This document shows positions 43,555 to 52,382 of a stretch of DNA of 64,000 bases, one piece after another (position 1 is the first letter of the stretch; each line of letters begins with the position of its first letter). The notes below the pieces were generated by a model. The model saw nothing but the letters and a program-made list of their open reading frames with translations. It had not been told where the DNA came from and made no database searches. The position numbers were made by a program, and so were the translations under genes. The DNA comes from Brevibacterium sp. CCUG 69071 (GTDB lineage: Bacteria > Actinomycetota > Actinomycetes > Actinomycetales > Brevibacteriaceae). The stretch spans positions 24,384 to 88,383 of the forward strand of contig NZ_PGFV01000010.1 in the NCBI RefSeq assembly GCF_021023135.1. The letters are read 5' to 3'.

Positions 43555-43571
43555 TTGCGCAAATCACGCAC
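43555..43571 (+). promoter_or_regulatory. TTGCG-N7-CGCAc operator, NRAMP-like gene
   Basis: TTGCGCAAATCACGCAC matches the palindrome TTGCG-N7-CGCAA seen at two other promoters of the cluster (one mismatch). It lies 95 bases before the first NRAMP-like gene. Confidence 0.6.
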
Positions 43572-43665
43572 CAGTGACAGAATCAAGTCTGATCCTGCGG
43601 TTGACTGCGCACTCTGCGCCACTCACCGCCCCAGCAGCATGGCATTTCGCGCAAGGGAGCCGAGA

Positions 43666-45141
43666 ATGAGTACGAGTCGAACAGTCGGAAACGAACACGG
43701 CGACGAAATCGCCGGCGGCGCCCTCGCCGCTCCCGCGTCGCACACCTCGCACCACAATGACGATCCCTATCATCTGGGTCCGCGCGACGTGCTCGAACCC
43801 CCGACGACTTTCGCCGGCAAGCTCAAGTATCTCGGTCCCGGTCTCGTCATCTCCGCTGCGGTCATCGGCTCCGGAGAACTCATCACCACGACCGCCCTCG
43901 GCGCCAAGGCCGGCTTCGTGCTGCTCTGGCTCGTCATCATCTCGACCGCGGTCAAGGTCTGGGTCCAGCTCGAACTCGCCCAGTGGACGATCCTCTCCGG
44001 CAAACCCGCCCTCGAGGGATACGGGCACGTCGGTCCGCGTCTGATCGGCCGTGCCGGTTGGATCAACCTGCTGTGGATCCTCATGGACTTCGCCAAGGTC
44101 CTCCAGCGCGGAGGAATCATCGGCGGTGCCGTCGCCTCCCTCTCGATCATGCTCCCGGTCTTCGGTGAGCCACTTTCATCGCCCTCACTCATCTTCTGGA
44201 CGATCGTCTCCCTCGCCGTCGTCATCTCACTGTTGGTGACGAACAAGTACAGCATCGTCGAGAAGTTCTCCGTCGCCGCCGTCATCATCTTCACCGTCTC
44301 CACTGTCGGGCTCGCCGTCGCCTTGCCATTCACGGACTTCGCCTACACCTCGGCGGATGTCATCGAAGGTCTGACCTTCGCAATCCCCGCAGGCACACTC
44401 GGCTTCGCCGTAGCCATGTTCGGCATCACCGGAGTCGGCGCCGACGAGATGACCACCTACACCTACTGGTGCCTCGAGAAGGGCTACGCCCGCTACACCG
44501 GACCGAACGACGGCACCGAGGAGCGCGCCCGCCGTGCCCGCGGATGGATCTCCGTCATGCGCACCGACGTCCTCGTCTCCTGGATCGTCTCGACGGTGTG
44601 CACGATGTCCTTCTATGTCATCGGCGCGGCGATCCTCCACCCGCAGGGACTCGTCCCCGAGGGCAACGACATGATCACCACACTGTCGTCGATGTATTCC
44701 TCGGTTATGGGCGAGACCGGCCACTGGATCTTCCTCATCGGCGCTTTCGCGGTCCTCTTCTCGACCTTCATCGCCTCCTCGGCCAGCGTTCCCCGTTTGT
44801 GGACGAACACGGTGTCCATCCTCGGCGCCTTCGACTGGACGAATGTGCGCACCCGCTCGCGGATCATCCGCGTCCTCACCATCGTCTTTCCCATCATCTG
44901 GGCGCTGAGCTACCTCATCATCCAGTCGCCGGTGATCATGGTCCAGATCGGCGGCGTCGCCAGCGGCGTCTTCCTCGTCGCCGTGGTCATCGCCGTCTGG
45001 TACCTTCGCTCCCGAGAGGTGCCCACAGAGTTCAAGTCCAATCACTTCTTCACCGTGATGCTCGTCTTCGCCTCGCTGGCCATCGGCCTGCTGGGCATCT
45101 ACACGGTGTTCGAGACCTTCGGAATCGAGATCGGAGCCTGA
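43666..45141 (+). CDS. NRAMP-fold transporter lacking the metal-site motifs
   Basis: A 491-residue membrane protein of the NRAMP superfamily with about 11-12 segments and a hydrophilic N-terminus of about 50 residues. The helix 1 metal motif DPGN is replaced by GSGE (68-71, in AAVIGSGELITTTALGAK), and the helix 6 MPH by GAD (GITGVGADEMTTYTYW). It therefore probably does not carry manganese as MntH does. It overlaps a 2-hydroxyacid dehydrogenase by one base and sits in a catabolic cluster, so import of an organic acid is plausible; this is inferred. AGGGAG precedes the ATG. Confidence 0.85.
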   Translation: MSTSRTVGNEHGDEIAGGALAAPASHTSHHNDDPYHLGPRDVLEPPTTFAGKLKYLGPGLVISAAVIGSGELITTTALGAKAGFVLLWLVIISTAVKVWVQLELAQWTILSGKPALEGYGHVGPRLIGRAGWINLLWILMDFAKVLQRGGIIGGAVASLSIMLPVFGEPLSSPSLIFWTIVSLAVVISLLVTNKYSIVEKFSVAAVIIFTVSTVGLAVALPFTDFAYTSADVIEGLTFAIPAGTLGFAVAMFGITGVGADEMTTYTYWCLEKGYARYTGPNDGTEERARRARGWISVMRTDVLVSWIVSTVCTMSFYVIGAAILHPQGLVPEGNDMITTLSSMYSSVMGETGHWIFLIGAFAVLFSTFIASSASVPRLWTNTVSILGAFDWTNVRTRSRIIRVLTIVFPIIWALSYLIIQSPVIMVQIGGVASGVFLVAVVIAVWYLRSREVPTEFKSNHFFTVMLVFASLAIGLLGIYTVFETFGIEIGA

Positions 45142-46085
45142 TGCGCCTGCGAGTCCTCACCCCTTCCTTCGGCAAGCACTCGACCGCACCTCGGGCGCGT
45201 GCCGACGAGCTCGGCCTCGACCTCGAGGACCGAACCGAGAACCATCCCAAGTCCGGCTCTGAGCTCATCTCCGCTCTGTCCGGCGCCGAGGCGGTTCTCG
45301 TCGGTCTCGACCGCATCGACGCCGAGGTGCTCGCCGCCTGCCCCGAGCTCAAGGTCGTGGCCAAGCACGGGGCCGGGGTCGACAACATCGACCTCGCAGC
45401 AGCGGCGGCGGCCGGGGTGACGGTCGTGAACACGCCCGGTGCCAATGCCGAATCCGTCGCCGACTTCACCCTCGGACTCCTCCTCATGGGTGCCCGACAC
45501 ATCCGCGAGGCGGAGGACTCTCTTCGCAGAGGAGAATGGGGCGTGTTCTTCGGCAGTCAGCTCTCGGGCAAGCAGCTCGGCATCCTCGGGTTCGGGCGGA
45601 TCGGCCGGGAGGTGGCCAAGCGGGCTGCCGGGTTCGGCCTGCGCATCGCCGCCTATGATCCCTTCGTCTCCGACGATGCCATCGCCGAGGCGGGGGCCAC
45701 ACCGATGTCCCTCGCCGAGGTGGTGGCCGGGTCCGATTTCCTCACCCTGCACCTGCCCGGAGGAGACGAGCCCCTGCTGTCGGCCGAGCTCATCACTTCG
45801 ATGCCCGAAGGGGCCGGACTCATCAACGCCGCCCGAGGCGGGCTCGTCGACGAAGCGGCATTGGCCGAAGCGCTGGTCACGGGACGCCTGGCCTTCGCGG
45901 CCCTGGATGCCTTTGCCTCGGAACCCCCGAGCCCCGACGACCCGCTGCTGGCCGCACCGAACCTCATCGCCACCCCGCACATCGGAGCGTACTCGGACAT
46001 TGCGAACGCGAACATGGGCACCTGGGCGGTCGAGGACGTCGCCCGCGTGCTGGAGGGTCAGGAGCCGCGCTTCCCGGTGAAGTGA
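45141..46085 (+). CDS. D-2-hydroxyacid dehydrogenase (phosphoglycerate dehydrogenase-like)
   Basis: A 314-residue NAD(P) enzyme that interconverts 2-hydroxy and 2-oxo acids. Motifs: HGAGVDNIDL, the Rossmann loop LGILGFGRIGREVA, catalytic Arg in NAARGGLVDEAAL, Glu in FASEPP and His in ATPHIGAYS. It lacks the regulatory ACT domain of SerA, so a catabolic role is more likely. The start overlaps the stop of the NRAMP-like gene (TGATG), so the two are co-translated. Confidence 0.9.
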   Translation: MRLRVLTPSFGKHSTAPRARADELGLDLEDRTENHPKSGSELISALSGAEAVLVGLDRIDAEVLAACPELKVVAKHGAGVDNIDLAAAAAAGVTVVNTPGANAESVADFTLGLLLMGARHIREAEDSLRRGEWGVFFGSQLSGKQLGILGFGRIGREVAKRAAGFGLRIAAYDPFVSDDAIAEAGATPMSLAEVVAGSDFLTLHLPGGDEPLLSAELITSMPEGAGLINAARGGLVDEAALAEALVTGRLAFAALDAFASEPPSPDDPLLAAPNLIATPHIGAYSDIANANMGTWAVEDVARVLEGQEPRFPVK

Positions 46086-46133
46086 CTGCGCGAAAGATCG
46101 ATCTGTGTGGGCCGGGTGGGAGGCCGTTCGGGC

Positions 46134-46541
46134 TCACGGCCCTTCGATGATCTGGAAGTCGCCCTCGAGTCGAAGTTCCCCCACTGTGATCACTTGGAGA
46201 TCACCGACCTCTAGCTTCTTCCGAGCGTTCTCTTCTTGAAAGAAGACGTCCTCAACGGCAGCGTCGCTCAAGAGCTCAATGGCTTGTTCCCCATCGGGTG
46301 TCGGCCTGAACGTCGCCATGTAGTGGTAGGCATAAACGGTGTCACCGGGAGCGATAGTGTGCTCACCCGCATCCTCAACGTCGCGAGTCTCCCAGCTGAC
46401 CCCGTAGTCGGGTTGCTCACTCTCGATCCGATAGCACTCGGATTCATCGCTGAAAATCCCCACCAGAGGATCTATCGTTCCCTCCGCGTCGAACGGCGAG
46501 GACTGCTTGGCGAAGACAAGGTACACCTTCTGGCTGCTCAT
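46134..46541 (-). CDS. Hypothetical protein
   Basis: A 135-residue acidic soluble protein I do not recognise. It begins SSQKVYLVFAKQ and contains VSWETRDVEDAG and TVYAYHYMATF, with no signal or membrane segment. GC content and codon use are visibly lower than in neighbours, suggesting recent acquisition. GTG at 46544 is an alternative start; GGAG is close to both. It converges with the dehydrogenase gene and belongs to no visible operon. Confidence 0.6.
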   Translation of the reverse strand: MSSQKVYLVFAKQSSPFDAEGTIDPLVGIFSDESECYRIESEQPDYGVSWETRDVEDAGEHTIAPGDTVYAYHYMATFRPTPDGEQAIELLSDAAVEDVFFQEENARKKLEVGDLQVITVGELRLEGDFQIIEGP

Positions 46542-46720
46542 CACTCCAGTCTCCCATCGTGTAGGTCAGCGGGGTCCGCACTCTTCGGCTCTCGGGGTTG
46601 CCTGCGCTGAATATGCTTCCAGAGCATGTTCAAGCCTGTCGTGCCCTACTGCCTGCTGGTCAAGAGGCTTATCCTGTACACACAATCTGGCCTATAACTC
46701 GAAACGAACGCCATCGGATG

Positions 46721-46761
46721 CATTGAGGGGGCGCACCGAATCGGTGCGGCCCCTCAATGCG
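46721..46761. terminator. 20-bp hairpin after the DapA-family gene
   Basis: GCATTGAGGGGGCGCACCGA and its complement pair with one mismatch around a single base. It starts 39 bases beyond the DapA-family stop (minus strand) and probably ends that operon. No T-run is seen. Confidence 0.7.
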
Positions 46762-46799
46762 TCTTCGACTTTCAGCGGTGAACGCCCACCGGGCGAGGA

Positions 46800-47693
46800 C
46801 TACGCCAGGCCCCGCTCCACATCAGCCTGCACCGTCTCCTCGACCTTGGCCTTGGCGTCGTCAGAGAGCGCGTTGAATGGGGCGCGGGCCGGCCCCAGAT
46901 CGAATCCTCTCGCATTGGCCGCATGCTTGACCACGGTGTTGGGATTGCCGAGTGCCAGGCAGTTGCGGATCGGACGGATGCTGTCCTGTGCCGTCCGCGC
47001 CGCCTCGACGTCGCCCGCGGCGAAGAGGTCAAAGATCGAAGCCATGGTCCTCGGGTAGATGTTCGCGATTCCGCTGATCCCGCCCGCTCCTCCGGCGATG
47101 AGCGTCCACAGGATGAGGGAGTCATTGCCCGAGATGACGTCGAAGCTCTCCCGGTCCGTGCGCTCGAGGTACTGCAGAATTGTGTCGAAGTTGCCGCTCG
47201 AGTCCTTCACTCCGGTGATGTTGTCCACCTCGGCGAGCTTCTCCAGAGTCGCCGGGGCCACGGCATTGCCGGTGCGCGCGGGGATGTTGTAGACGATGAC
47301 CGGAACCTCGACGGATTCCGCGACGGCGCGGAAGTGGTTCTCGATCTCCGTCTGCGAGGCGGCAGCGAAGTACGGGGTGATGATCGACAGGGCGTCGGCA
47401 CCGGCCGCAGCTGCGTCCTGCGCGACGCTGATCGTCTCACGTGTGGTGGCGGCTCCGGCACCGATGACGACGGGCACCTGGCCGGCCACCTCGTCGATGA
47501 CCATGCGTGCCGCTTCGGCGCGCTCGGCCGCGGACTGGGCGTAGAACTCGCCGTTCGTCCCGAGGGCGAAGATGCCGTGGATGCCGGCCTCGAGCTGACG
47601 TCGCACATGAGCGCGCAGGGCCGTTTCGACGATCTGTTCGTCATCGTCGAACGGGGTGGCGACGGCGGCGAGGATTCCTCTGATGGAGGACAT
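46800..47693 (-). CDS. DapA/NanA-family lyase or dehydratase
   Basis: A 297-residue TIM-barrel enzyme of the class I pyruvate-dependent aldolase family. The Schiff-base Lys is in ITGVKDSSGN and the Tyr in VIVYNIPARTG. The GTTGE loop of true dihydrodipicolinate synthase is GTNGEF here. It lies in a catabolic cluster, so it more likely cleaves or dehydrates a 2-keto-3-deoxy sugar acid than makes lysine. The ATG at MSSIRGI was chosen over one two codons upstream because GAAGGGA is correctly spaced. It follows the aldo/keto reductase on the same strand by 95 bases. Confidence 0.88.
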   Translation of the reverse strand: MSSIRGILAAVATPFDDDEQIVETALRAHVRRQLEAGIHGIFALGTNGEFYAQSAAERAEAARMVIDEVAGQVPVVIGAGAATTRETISVAQDAAAAGADALSIITPYFAAASQTEIENHFRAVAESVEVPVIVYNIPARTGNAVAPATLEKLAEVDNITGVKDSSGNFDTILQYLERTDRESFDVISGNDSLILWTLIAGGAGGISGIANIYPRTMASIFDLFAAGDVEAARTAQDSIRPIRNCLALGNPNTVVKHAANARGFDLGPARAPFNALSDDAKAKVEETVQADVERGLA

Positions 47694-47788
47694 GGGCATT
47701 CCCTTCGTGGTGTTCTCGGTGTTCGTCATGCTTGTGCGCTTCGGCGGGCGGGTGGTCTTCGTCCCGGCCGCCGAGGCGGTGGTTGCGG

Positions 47789-48769
47789 TCAGCGGTTGTA
47801 TTTGGGTTGGGATCCGCGCACCGAGGCGGTCGCCTCGTCGATGGCGGTGAGCACGTCCTCGGGCAGCGGGCCTTTGGCGACGGCGGCGATGTTCGCCTCG
47901 AGCTGCGCAACGCGGCTGGCCCCCAGGAGCAGGGAGTCGATGCCCTCGGCTCCGGCCACCCACCGCAGGGCGAGCTCGGCCTGGGGAATCCCGGCGTCCG
48001 CGGCCACGGCGGCGAAGGCCTCGACGGCGGCCAGGACCGAATCCGAGAGATAGCGCTGCGAGTACATCTGAGCGAGCACCGACCCGGTGAAGCGATCGGG
48101 GGTTCCCTCGGTCGAAGGACGCCTGGCCAGCAGTCCCCCAGCCAGCGGGTTGTAGGCCATGGTCGCAATCCCGTGGGTCGCACCGCATTCGAGCCATTCG
48201 TCCTCGATCTGCCGGGCGAGGACGCTGTAGACGTTCTGTGCGACGACGGGCTTCGGGGCACCGGCACGTTCGGCGGCGGCGATCACGTCGACTGCCTGCC
48301 AGGCGGCGAAGTTTGAGATGCCCAACGCGGTGAGCTTGCCCTCCGCCCGCAGTGCCGCAACGGTGTCGAGAGTCTCGTCGAGCGAAGCCGCACGGTCGGG
48401 CTGGTGCAGGTAGAAGAGGTCGACGGACTCGACATCGAGGCGACGCAGCGAACCCTCGACGCTCGCGCGTAGGCCAGCGGCCGAGAGCGGCGAGTGATCT
48501 CCGGCATCCGCATGCGGCATGCCCGCCTTTGTGGCGAGCACGATGTTCTCGCGATGCTTCTTCACCAGCGGGGAGATGAGCCCTTCGGTGGTCGACTTGG
48601 CATAGCCGTTGGCGGTGTCGATGCCGGTGATGCCTGCGGCGAGCGCAGCTTCGATGACCTCGTGGGCGGTGCGCTCGTCGACCGTATCTCCGAAGGTCAT
48701 GGTGCCCAGGACCAGCGGGGTCAGCGGGACGGAGACTCCGTCGATGGAGAGATTCTTCTCAGCGGTCAT
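47789..48769 (-). CDS. Aldo/keto reductase
   Basis: A 326-residue NADPH-dependent oxidoreductase. The catalytic tetrad residues are visible: Asp and Tyr in GIDTANGYAKSTTEG, Lys in VLATKAG and His in LFYLHQPD. AGGAGA precedes the ATG. It heads a minus-strand operon with the DapA-family gene and is divergent from the DUF1537 kinase gene, with a TTGCG-N7-CGCAA operator between. It probably reduces or oxidises a sugar-derived intermediate. Confidence 0.9.
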   Translation of the reverse strand: MTAEKNLSIDGVSVPLTPLVLGTMTFGDTVDERTAHEVIEAALAAGITGIDTANGYAKSTTEGLISPLVKKHRENIVLATKAGMPHADAGDHSPLSAAGLRASVEGSLRRLDVESVDLFYLHQPDRAASLDETLDTVAALRAEGKLTALGISNFAAWQAVDVIAAAERAGAPKPVVAQNVYSVLARQIEDEWLECGATHGIATMAYNPLAGGLLARRPSTEGTPDRFTGSVLAQMYSQRYLSDSVLAAVEAFAAVAADAGIPQAELALRWVAGAEGIDSLLLGASRVAQLEANIAAVAKGPLPEDVLTAIDEATASVRGSQPKYNR

Positions 48770-48856
48770 ACGGTCTCCTCGTTGAGTGAGTCAGCAGTCG
48801 AATGGGGCGGTGGATCTTCAAGAATCTTCCCACTTATGCGCGCAACGTGCAACAAC

Positions 48857-48873
48857 TTGCGTATTTCGCGCAA
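48857..48873. promoter_or_regulatory. TTGCG-N7-CGCAA operator between reductase and kinase genes
   Basis: TTGCGTATTTCGCGCAA has perfect 5-base arms. It lies 88 bases from the reductase start and 49 bases from the kinase start, so one protein could control both directions. Confidence 0.7.
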
Positions 48874-48921
48874 TCATGGAAACCTGGTATCCGAATCACC
48901 GATCGGACCCGAAGGAGTGGC

Positions 48922-50274
48922 ATGACAACCGTCGACTCCGGTCTGCTCATCCTCGCCGATGATCTCAGCGGCGCGGCAGAGGCCGCAGCCACCCTGGGCT
49001 CGGTGGCGCGCATTCAACTCAGTGGATCCACGAATAGCGGCTCAAACGACACACTCGGGACGAGCGAGACACTCGATCTCGCCGTCGACCTCGACTGCCG
49101 ATACCTCTCCCCTGCGCAGGCATCTCTGCGAGCGCAGCATGCCCTGGAAGCTCATCGAGCGGATCGTCGGCACCCCGAGCAGCAGCCCACGACACTGATC
49201 AAGATCGACTCCCTGCTGCGCGGCAATGTCCCCGCACTGCTGGAGACCGCCCTAGAGACCACGGACACCCCGGTGATCTTTGCGCCGGCACTGCCGCAGC
49301 TGGGCCGCACCATCGTCGACGGCATGCCGATCATCGACGGGGTCCGCCTCGCGGAGACTGACGCCTGGAGCGTCGAGGACTCACCGGCACCGGAGTCCCT
49401 GCACGACCTCTGCCCGCGGCCCGCATTCCACCTCACCCTCGATCGACTGCGCACGGCGACACCTGAGGAGCTCCGCGACATCAGCCGCGGAAGTCGCCTC
49501 ATCATCGCCGACGCCGAATCGATGTCCGACATCTCCGCCATCGTCGATCTCGCCGTCTCGCTGAACGCCACCATGGTCGGCACCGCCGCACTGGCCCGGG
49601 CGTTTGCGGCGAAGCGCTCGATCTCGGCGCCGACCATGGCCGACTCGCCCAGGTCAGCCGGTTCCAGCGTCCTCACCGTGCTCGGCACCGCGGCCGAGCG
49701 GGCGCGAGCACAGGTCGACGATCTGGCAGCGCACCGTCCGGTCGAGGTCATCGACCTGCCCGCCTCGGCGCTGTCCTCATGGACGGTCGAGGACCCCGAC
49801 CTGCAGACGGCGGCGAATCGTGTACGTGCGGGTCTGGCGGCCGGACATGTAGTCGTGCGCATCGGCGATGACGGCCGAACCGTCGACCCCAGACCGCTGC
49901 CCGGTCTGCTCGCGGAACTCACCGCGCGGGCACTCGACGCAACCGAGCCGGCAGGCGGAGACACCTCTGTTCCGGAGGATCAGCAGGAACTCCGGCCGGT
50001 GGACCTCGTCGCCTCCGGAGGCGAGACGGCACGCGCCGTGCTCGACCGCCTCGGCGTCGGATCCCTCGACGTGACCGGGGAGATCCATCCGGGAGCGGTG
50101 CTGTCCGAGGTCACAGCCACCTCGGCGGGAATCGCACCTCGACTCAACCGCGTCGTCACTCGACCGGGCAACCAGGGCGAGGTCTCGTCGCTGACCCTTA
50201 TCCACGAAGTTCTGACCGGAGTCGGGCTCCCGCAGCCCACCGCGATTCCGGGAACCACGAAGGAGAATGAATGA
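48922..50274 (+). CDS. Four-carbon acid sugar kinase (DUF1537 family)
   Basis: A 450-residue kinase of the family first known as DUF1537, which phosphorylates threonate, erythronate or related acids. The N-terminal domain has LLILADDLSGAAEAA and KIDSLLRGN; the C-terminal nucleotide-binding domain has VASGGETARAVL and a conserved GxxGE-like loop near 405. GAAGGAG stands 4 bases before the ATG. It overlaps the PdxA-type gene (ATGA). The kinase-PdxA pair is known from D-threonate catabolism, which gives dihydroxyacetone phosphate. Confidence 0.9.
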   Translation: MTTVDSGLLILADDLSGAAEAAATLGSVARIQLSGSTNSGSNDTLGTSETLDLAVDLDCRYLSPAQASLRAQHALEAHRADRRHPEQQPTTLIKIDSLLRGNVPALLETALETTDTPVIFAPALPQLGRTIVDGMPIIDGVRLAETDAWSVEDSPAPESLHDLCPRPAFHLTLDRLRTATPEELRDISRGSRLIIADAESMSDISAIVDLAVSLNATMVGTAALARAFAAKRSISAPTMADSPRSAGSSVLTVLGTAAERARAQVDDLAAHRPVEVIDLPASALSSWTVEDPDLQTAANRVRAGLAAGHVVVRIGDDGRTVDPRPLPGLLAELTARALDATEPAGGDTSVPEDQQELRPVDLVASGGETARAVLDRLGVGSLDVTGEIHPGAVLSEVTATSAGIAPRLNRVVTRPGNQGEVSSLTLIHEVLTGVGLPQPTAIPGTTKENE

Positions 50275-51266
50275 ACTCGCTTCCCACGGTCGCCGTCACC
50301 ATGGGCGACGGCGCAGGCGTCGGTCCGGAGATCTGCATCGCGGCCTGCCTCGACCCTTCGGTGCTGGAGGTGGCCGATCCGGTGGTCATCGGAGATGCCA
50401 CACGTCTCGTCCGAGCCGCCGAGGTGCTCGGCGTCGACGCCGAGATCCGTGTGATCGCGGCTCCCGCCGAGGCCGAACACGGCAGCGGCATCATCAACGT
50501 CATCGACCTCGACCTGCTGCCGGCGGACCTGCCCTGGGGCGAGCTCTCCCCCATCGCCGGGGATGCTGCCTTCCGCTGCATCGAACGGGCGGCGAGCCTG
50601 GCGATGTCCGGCGAGGTCCAGGCGATCTGCACGGCACCGTTGAACAAGGAAGCCCTGCACGCGGCCGGCCACAAGTACCCCGGCCACACCGAGATGCTCG
50701 CCTCCCTCACCGACACCGAGGAGGTGTCGATGATGCTGTCCTCACCGAAGCTGCGCGTCATCCACGTCACGACCCACATCGGACTCATCGATGCCGTCGC
50801 CAAGATCGACCCCGGTCTCGTCGAGCGCACGGTCCGCCGCGGCAACGATGCGCTCATCCGCGCGGGAATCGCGACACCCCACATCGGCGTCTGCGCGATC
50901 AATCCCCATGCGGGAGAGAACGGCCTCTTCGGCTACGGAGAGGAAGAGGAGAAGATCGTGCCCGCCATTGAGACGCTCAAGGCCGACGGGATCGACGCCA
51001 CCGGCCCGCTGCCGGCCGACACCGCCTTCTTCCTCGCCGGTCGCGGCGACTACGACCTCATCGTCGCGATGTACCACGATCAGGGGCACGGACCGATCAA
51101 GGTCCTCGGCATCGACGCCGGAGTCAACATCACCGTCGGCCTGCCCGTCATCCGTACCTCGGTCGACCACGGCACGGCATTCGACATCGCCGGCACCGGC
51201 AAGGTCGACACCGAGTCGATGAGCGAGGCGATGCGGCAGGCCGCCGCGCTGGCCTCGGTCGACTGA
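50271..51266 (+). CDS. pdxA2: PdxA-type 4-phosphate sugar-acid dehydrogenase
   Basis: A 331-residue NAD- and metal-dependent enzyme of the 4-hydroxythreonine-4-phosphate dehydrogenase family. Motifs: VTMGDGAGVGPE, TAPLNKEAL, YPGHTEMLA, metal-binding AMYHDQGHGPIKVLG and RTSVDHGTAFDIAG. Coupling to a DUF1537 kinase marks it as the PdxA2 type, which oxidises D-threonate 4-phosphate with loss of CO2, rather than vitamin B6 synthesis. Confidence 0.88.
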   Translation: MNSLPTVAVTMGDGAGVGPEICIAACLDPSVLEVADPVVIGDATRLVRAAEVLGVDAEIRVIAAPAEAEHGSGIINVIDLDLLPADLPWGELSPIAGDAAFRCIERAASLAMSGEVQAICTAPLNKEALHAAGHKYPGHTEMLASLTDTEEVSMMLSSPKLRVIHVTTHIGLIDAVAKIDPGLVERTVRRGNDALIRAGIATPHIGVCAINPHAGENGLFGYGEEEEKIVPAIETLKADGIDATGPLPADTAFFLAGRGDYDLIVAMYHDQGHGPIKVLGIDAGVNITVGLPVIRTSVDHGTAFDIAGTGKVDTESMSEAMRQAAALASVD

Positions 51267-51342
51267 GAACACCCCCGCCGAGGTGGGTCCTCGATTGCGA
51301 GGGCGAGTTCAGCAGCGGCGGTCGCGGGGACCGCGAGCGGCC

Positions 51343-51378
51343 GCAGGGTTCGCAGGGTTCGCAGGGTTCGCAGGGTCC
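51343..51378. repeat. Four tandem 9-base repeats
   Basis: GCAGGGTTC occurs three times head to tail, then once as GCAGGGTCC. It lies in the 306-base gap between the PdxA and DeoR genes. That gap also holds a CGCCGAGGTGG motif (51276-51286) and otherwise shows nothing clear. Confidence 0.75.
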
Positions 51379-51572
51379 GCCAGCGGGGCCCGTCCACGGA
51401 ACGGGAACGCGGCTCGCACGGGCGTTCGCGTCGTTTCGCGATACAGTGGCGGCACGACGGCGCATCGAGGCGCCACACGGAAAATCCCCTGACGGGACGC
51501 AGAACAGCACGGCACGATCAACCGGCTTCAGAGGTCGCGTGATCGTCGCCGGACGAACGAGCCGGGAGAGAG

Positions 51573-52361
51573 ATGAACGCACGCGAGAGGCGCGAAGAGA
51601 TCGTCCAGCTGGCAAGGACGAAGGGCGAGATGAGCGTTGAGACGCTCTCCGAGATGCTCGGCGTCACCGCCTCGACGATCCGGCGCGATCTGGCCCGGCT
51701 GACAGACTCGGGCGATCTGGCCCGCACCTACGGCGGAGTGATTGCCGTTGCCGCCCAGGCCGAGACCACGCTCGACGAGCGCTCCCACGAGGTCCCCGAG
51801 GTCAAGCGAGCGCTGGGGGCGTGGTGCGCCGCTCAGGTTCCGGCCGGTTCGCACGTCCTCCTCGACGCCGGCAGCACAACTGCGCAGATCGCGCGGTCCC
51901 TGCGCGGGACGACCCCCTTGGATGTCGTTTCGACTGGGCTCACCCCGCTGCAGCAGCTCTCCGATGTGGAGGGCATCGAGTTCACCCTCCTGGGCGGTCG
52001 ACTCAGGCCGCTGAGCCAGGGCTTCATCGGTCCGGTCACCGAAGCCGGGCTGGGGAGGTTCACCTTCGACTTCGCCTTCCTCGGCGCCGACGCCGTGACC
52101 GCCGAGGACGGGGTCTGCGAGGCCTCGGTCGAGCAGGTGCGGCTCAAGGAGCTGATGAGCCGCCGTGCTGCGCATGTCTTTGTGGTCGCCCATGCCGCCA
52201 AGGTCGGGCAGCGGCCCTTCCATGCTTGGGCCGATCTCGGGAGCGGTTGGACGCTCGTCACCGATTCCTCGGTCACCGACGATCAGATCGCACCGTTCGA
52301 GGCGCGGGGCATCACCGTGGTCAGGGTCGATGCCGAGGGCCTCGGAGCCGCCTCGGACTGA
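51573..52361 (+). CDS. DeoR-family transcriptional regulator
   Basis: A 262-residue regulator with an N-terminal winged helix (RREEIVQLARTKGEMSVETLSEMLGVTASTIRRDLARL) and the DeoR sugar-phosphate sensor domain (LLDAGSTTAQIAR, TLLGGRLRPLSQGFIGP, FLGADAVTAEDGVC). GGGAGAG precedes the ATG. DeoR proteins usually sense phosphorylated sugars, which fits a neighbour kinase. It is the best candidate for binding TTGCG-N7-CGCAA, although no copy was found in front of its own gene. It converges with the BNR gene. Confidence 0.88.
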   Translation: MNARERREEIVQLARTKGEMSVETLSEMLGVTASTIRRDLARLTDSGDLARTYGGVIAVAAQAETTLDERSHEVPEVKRALGAWCAAQVPAGSHVLLDAGSTTAQIARSLRGTTPLDVVSTGLTPLQQLSDVEGIEFTLLGGRLRPLSQGFIGPVTEAGLGRFTFDFAFLGADAVTAEDGVCEASVEQVRLKELMSRRAAHVFVVAHAAKVGQRPFHAWADLGSGWTLVTDSSVTDDQIAPFEARGITVVRVDAEGLGAASD

Positions 52362-52382
52362 GCCCCCACCTCGGCGCCGGGA

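Noticed and set aside
43666..45141. Manganese transporter (second MntH)
   Set aside because: The DPGN and MPH metal ligands are absent, and a canonical MntH exists elsewhere in the window.
46800..47693. Dihydrodipicolinate synthase of lysine biosynthesis
   Set aside because: Catabolic context and GTNGE in place of the usual GTTGE loop make a sugar-acid lyase or dehydratase more likely.
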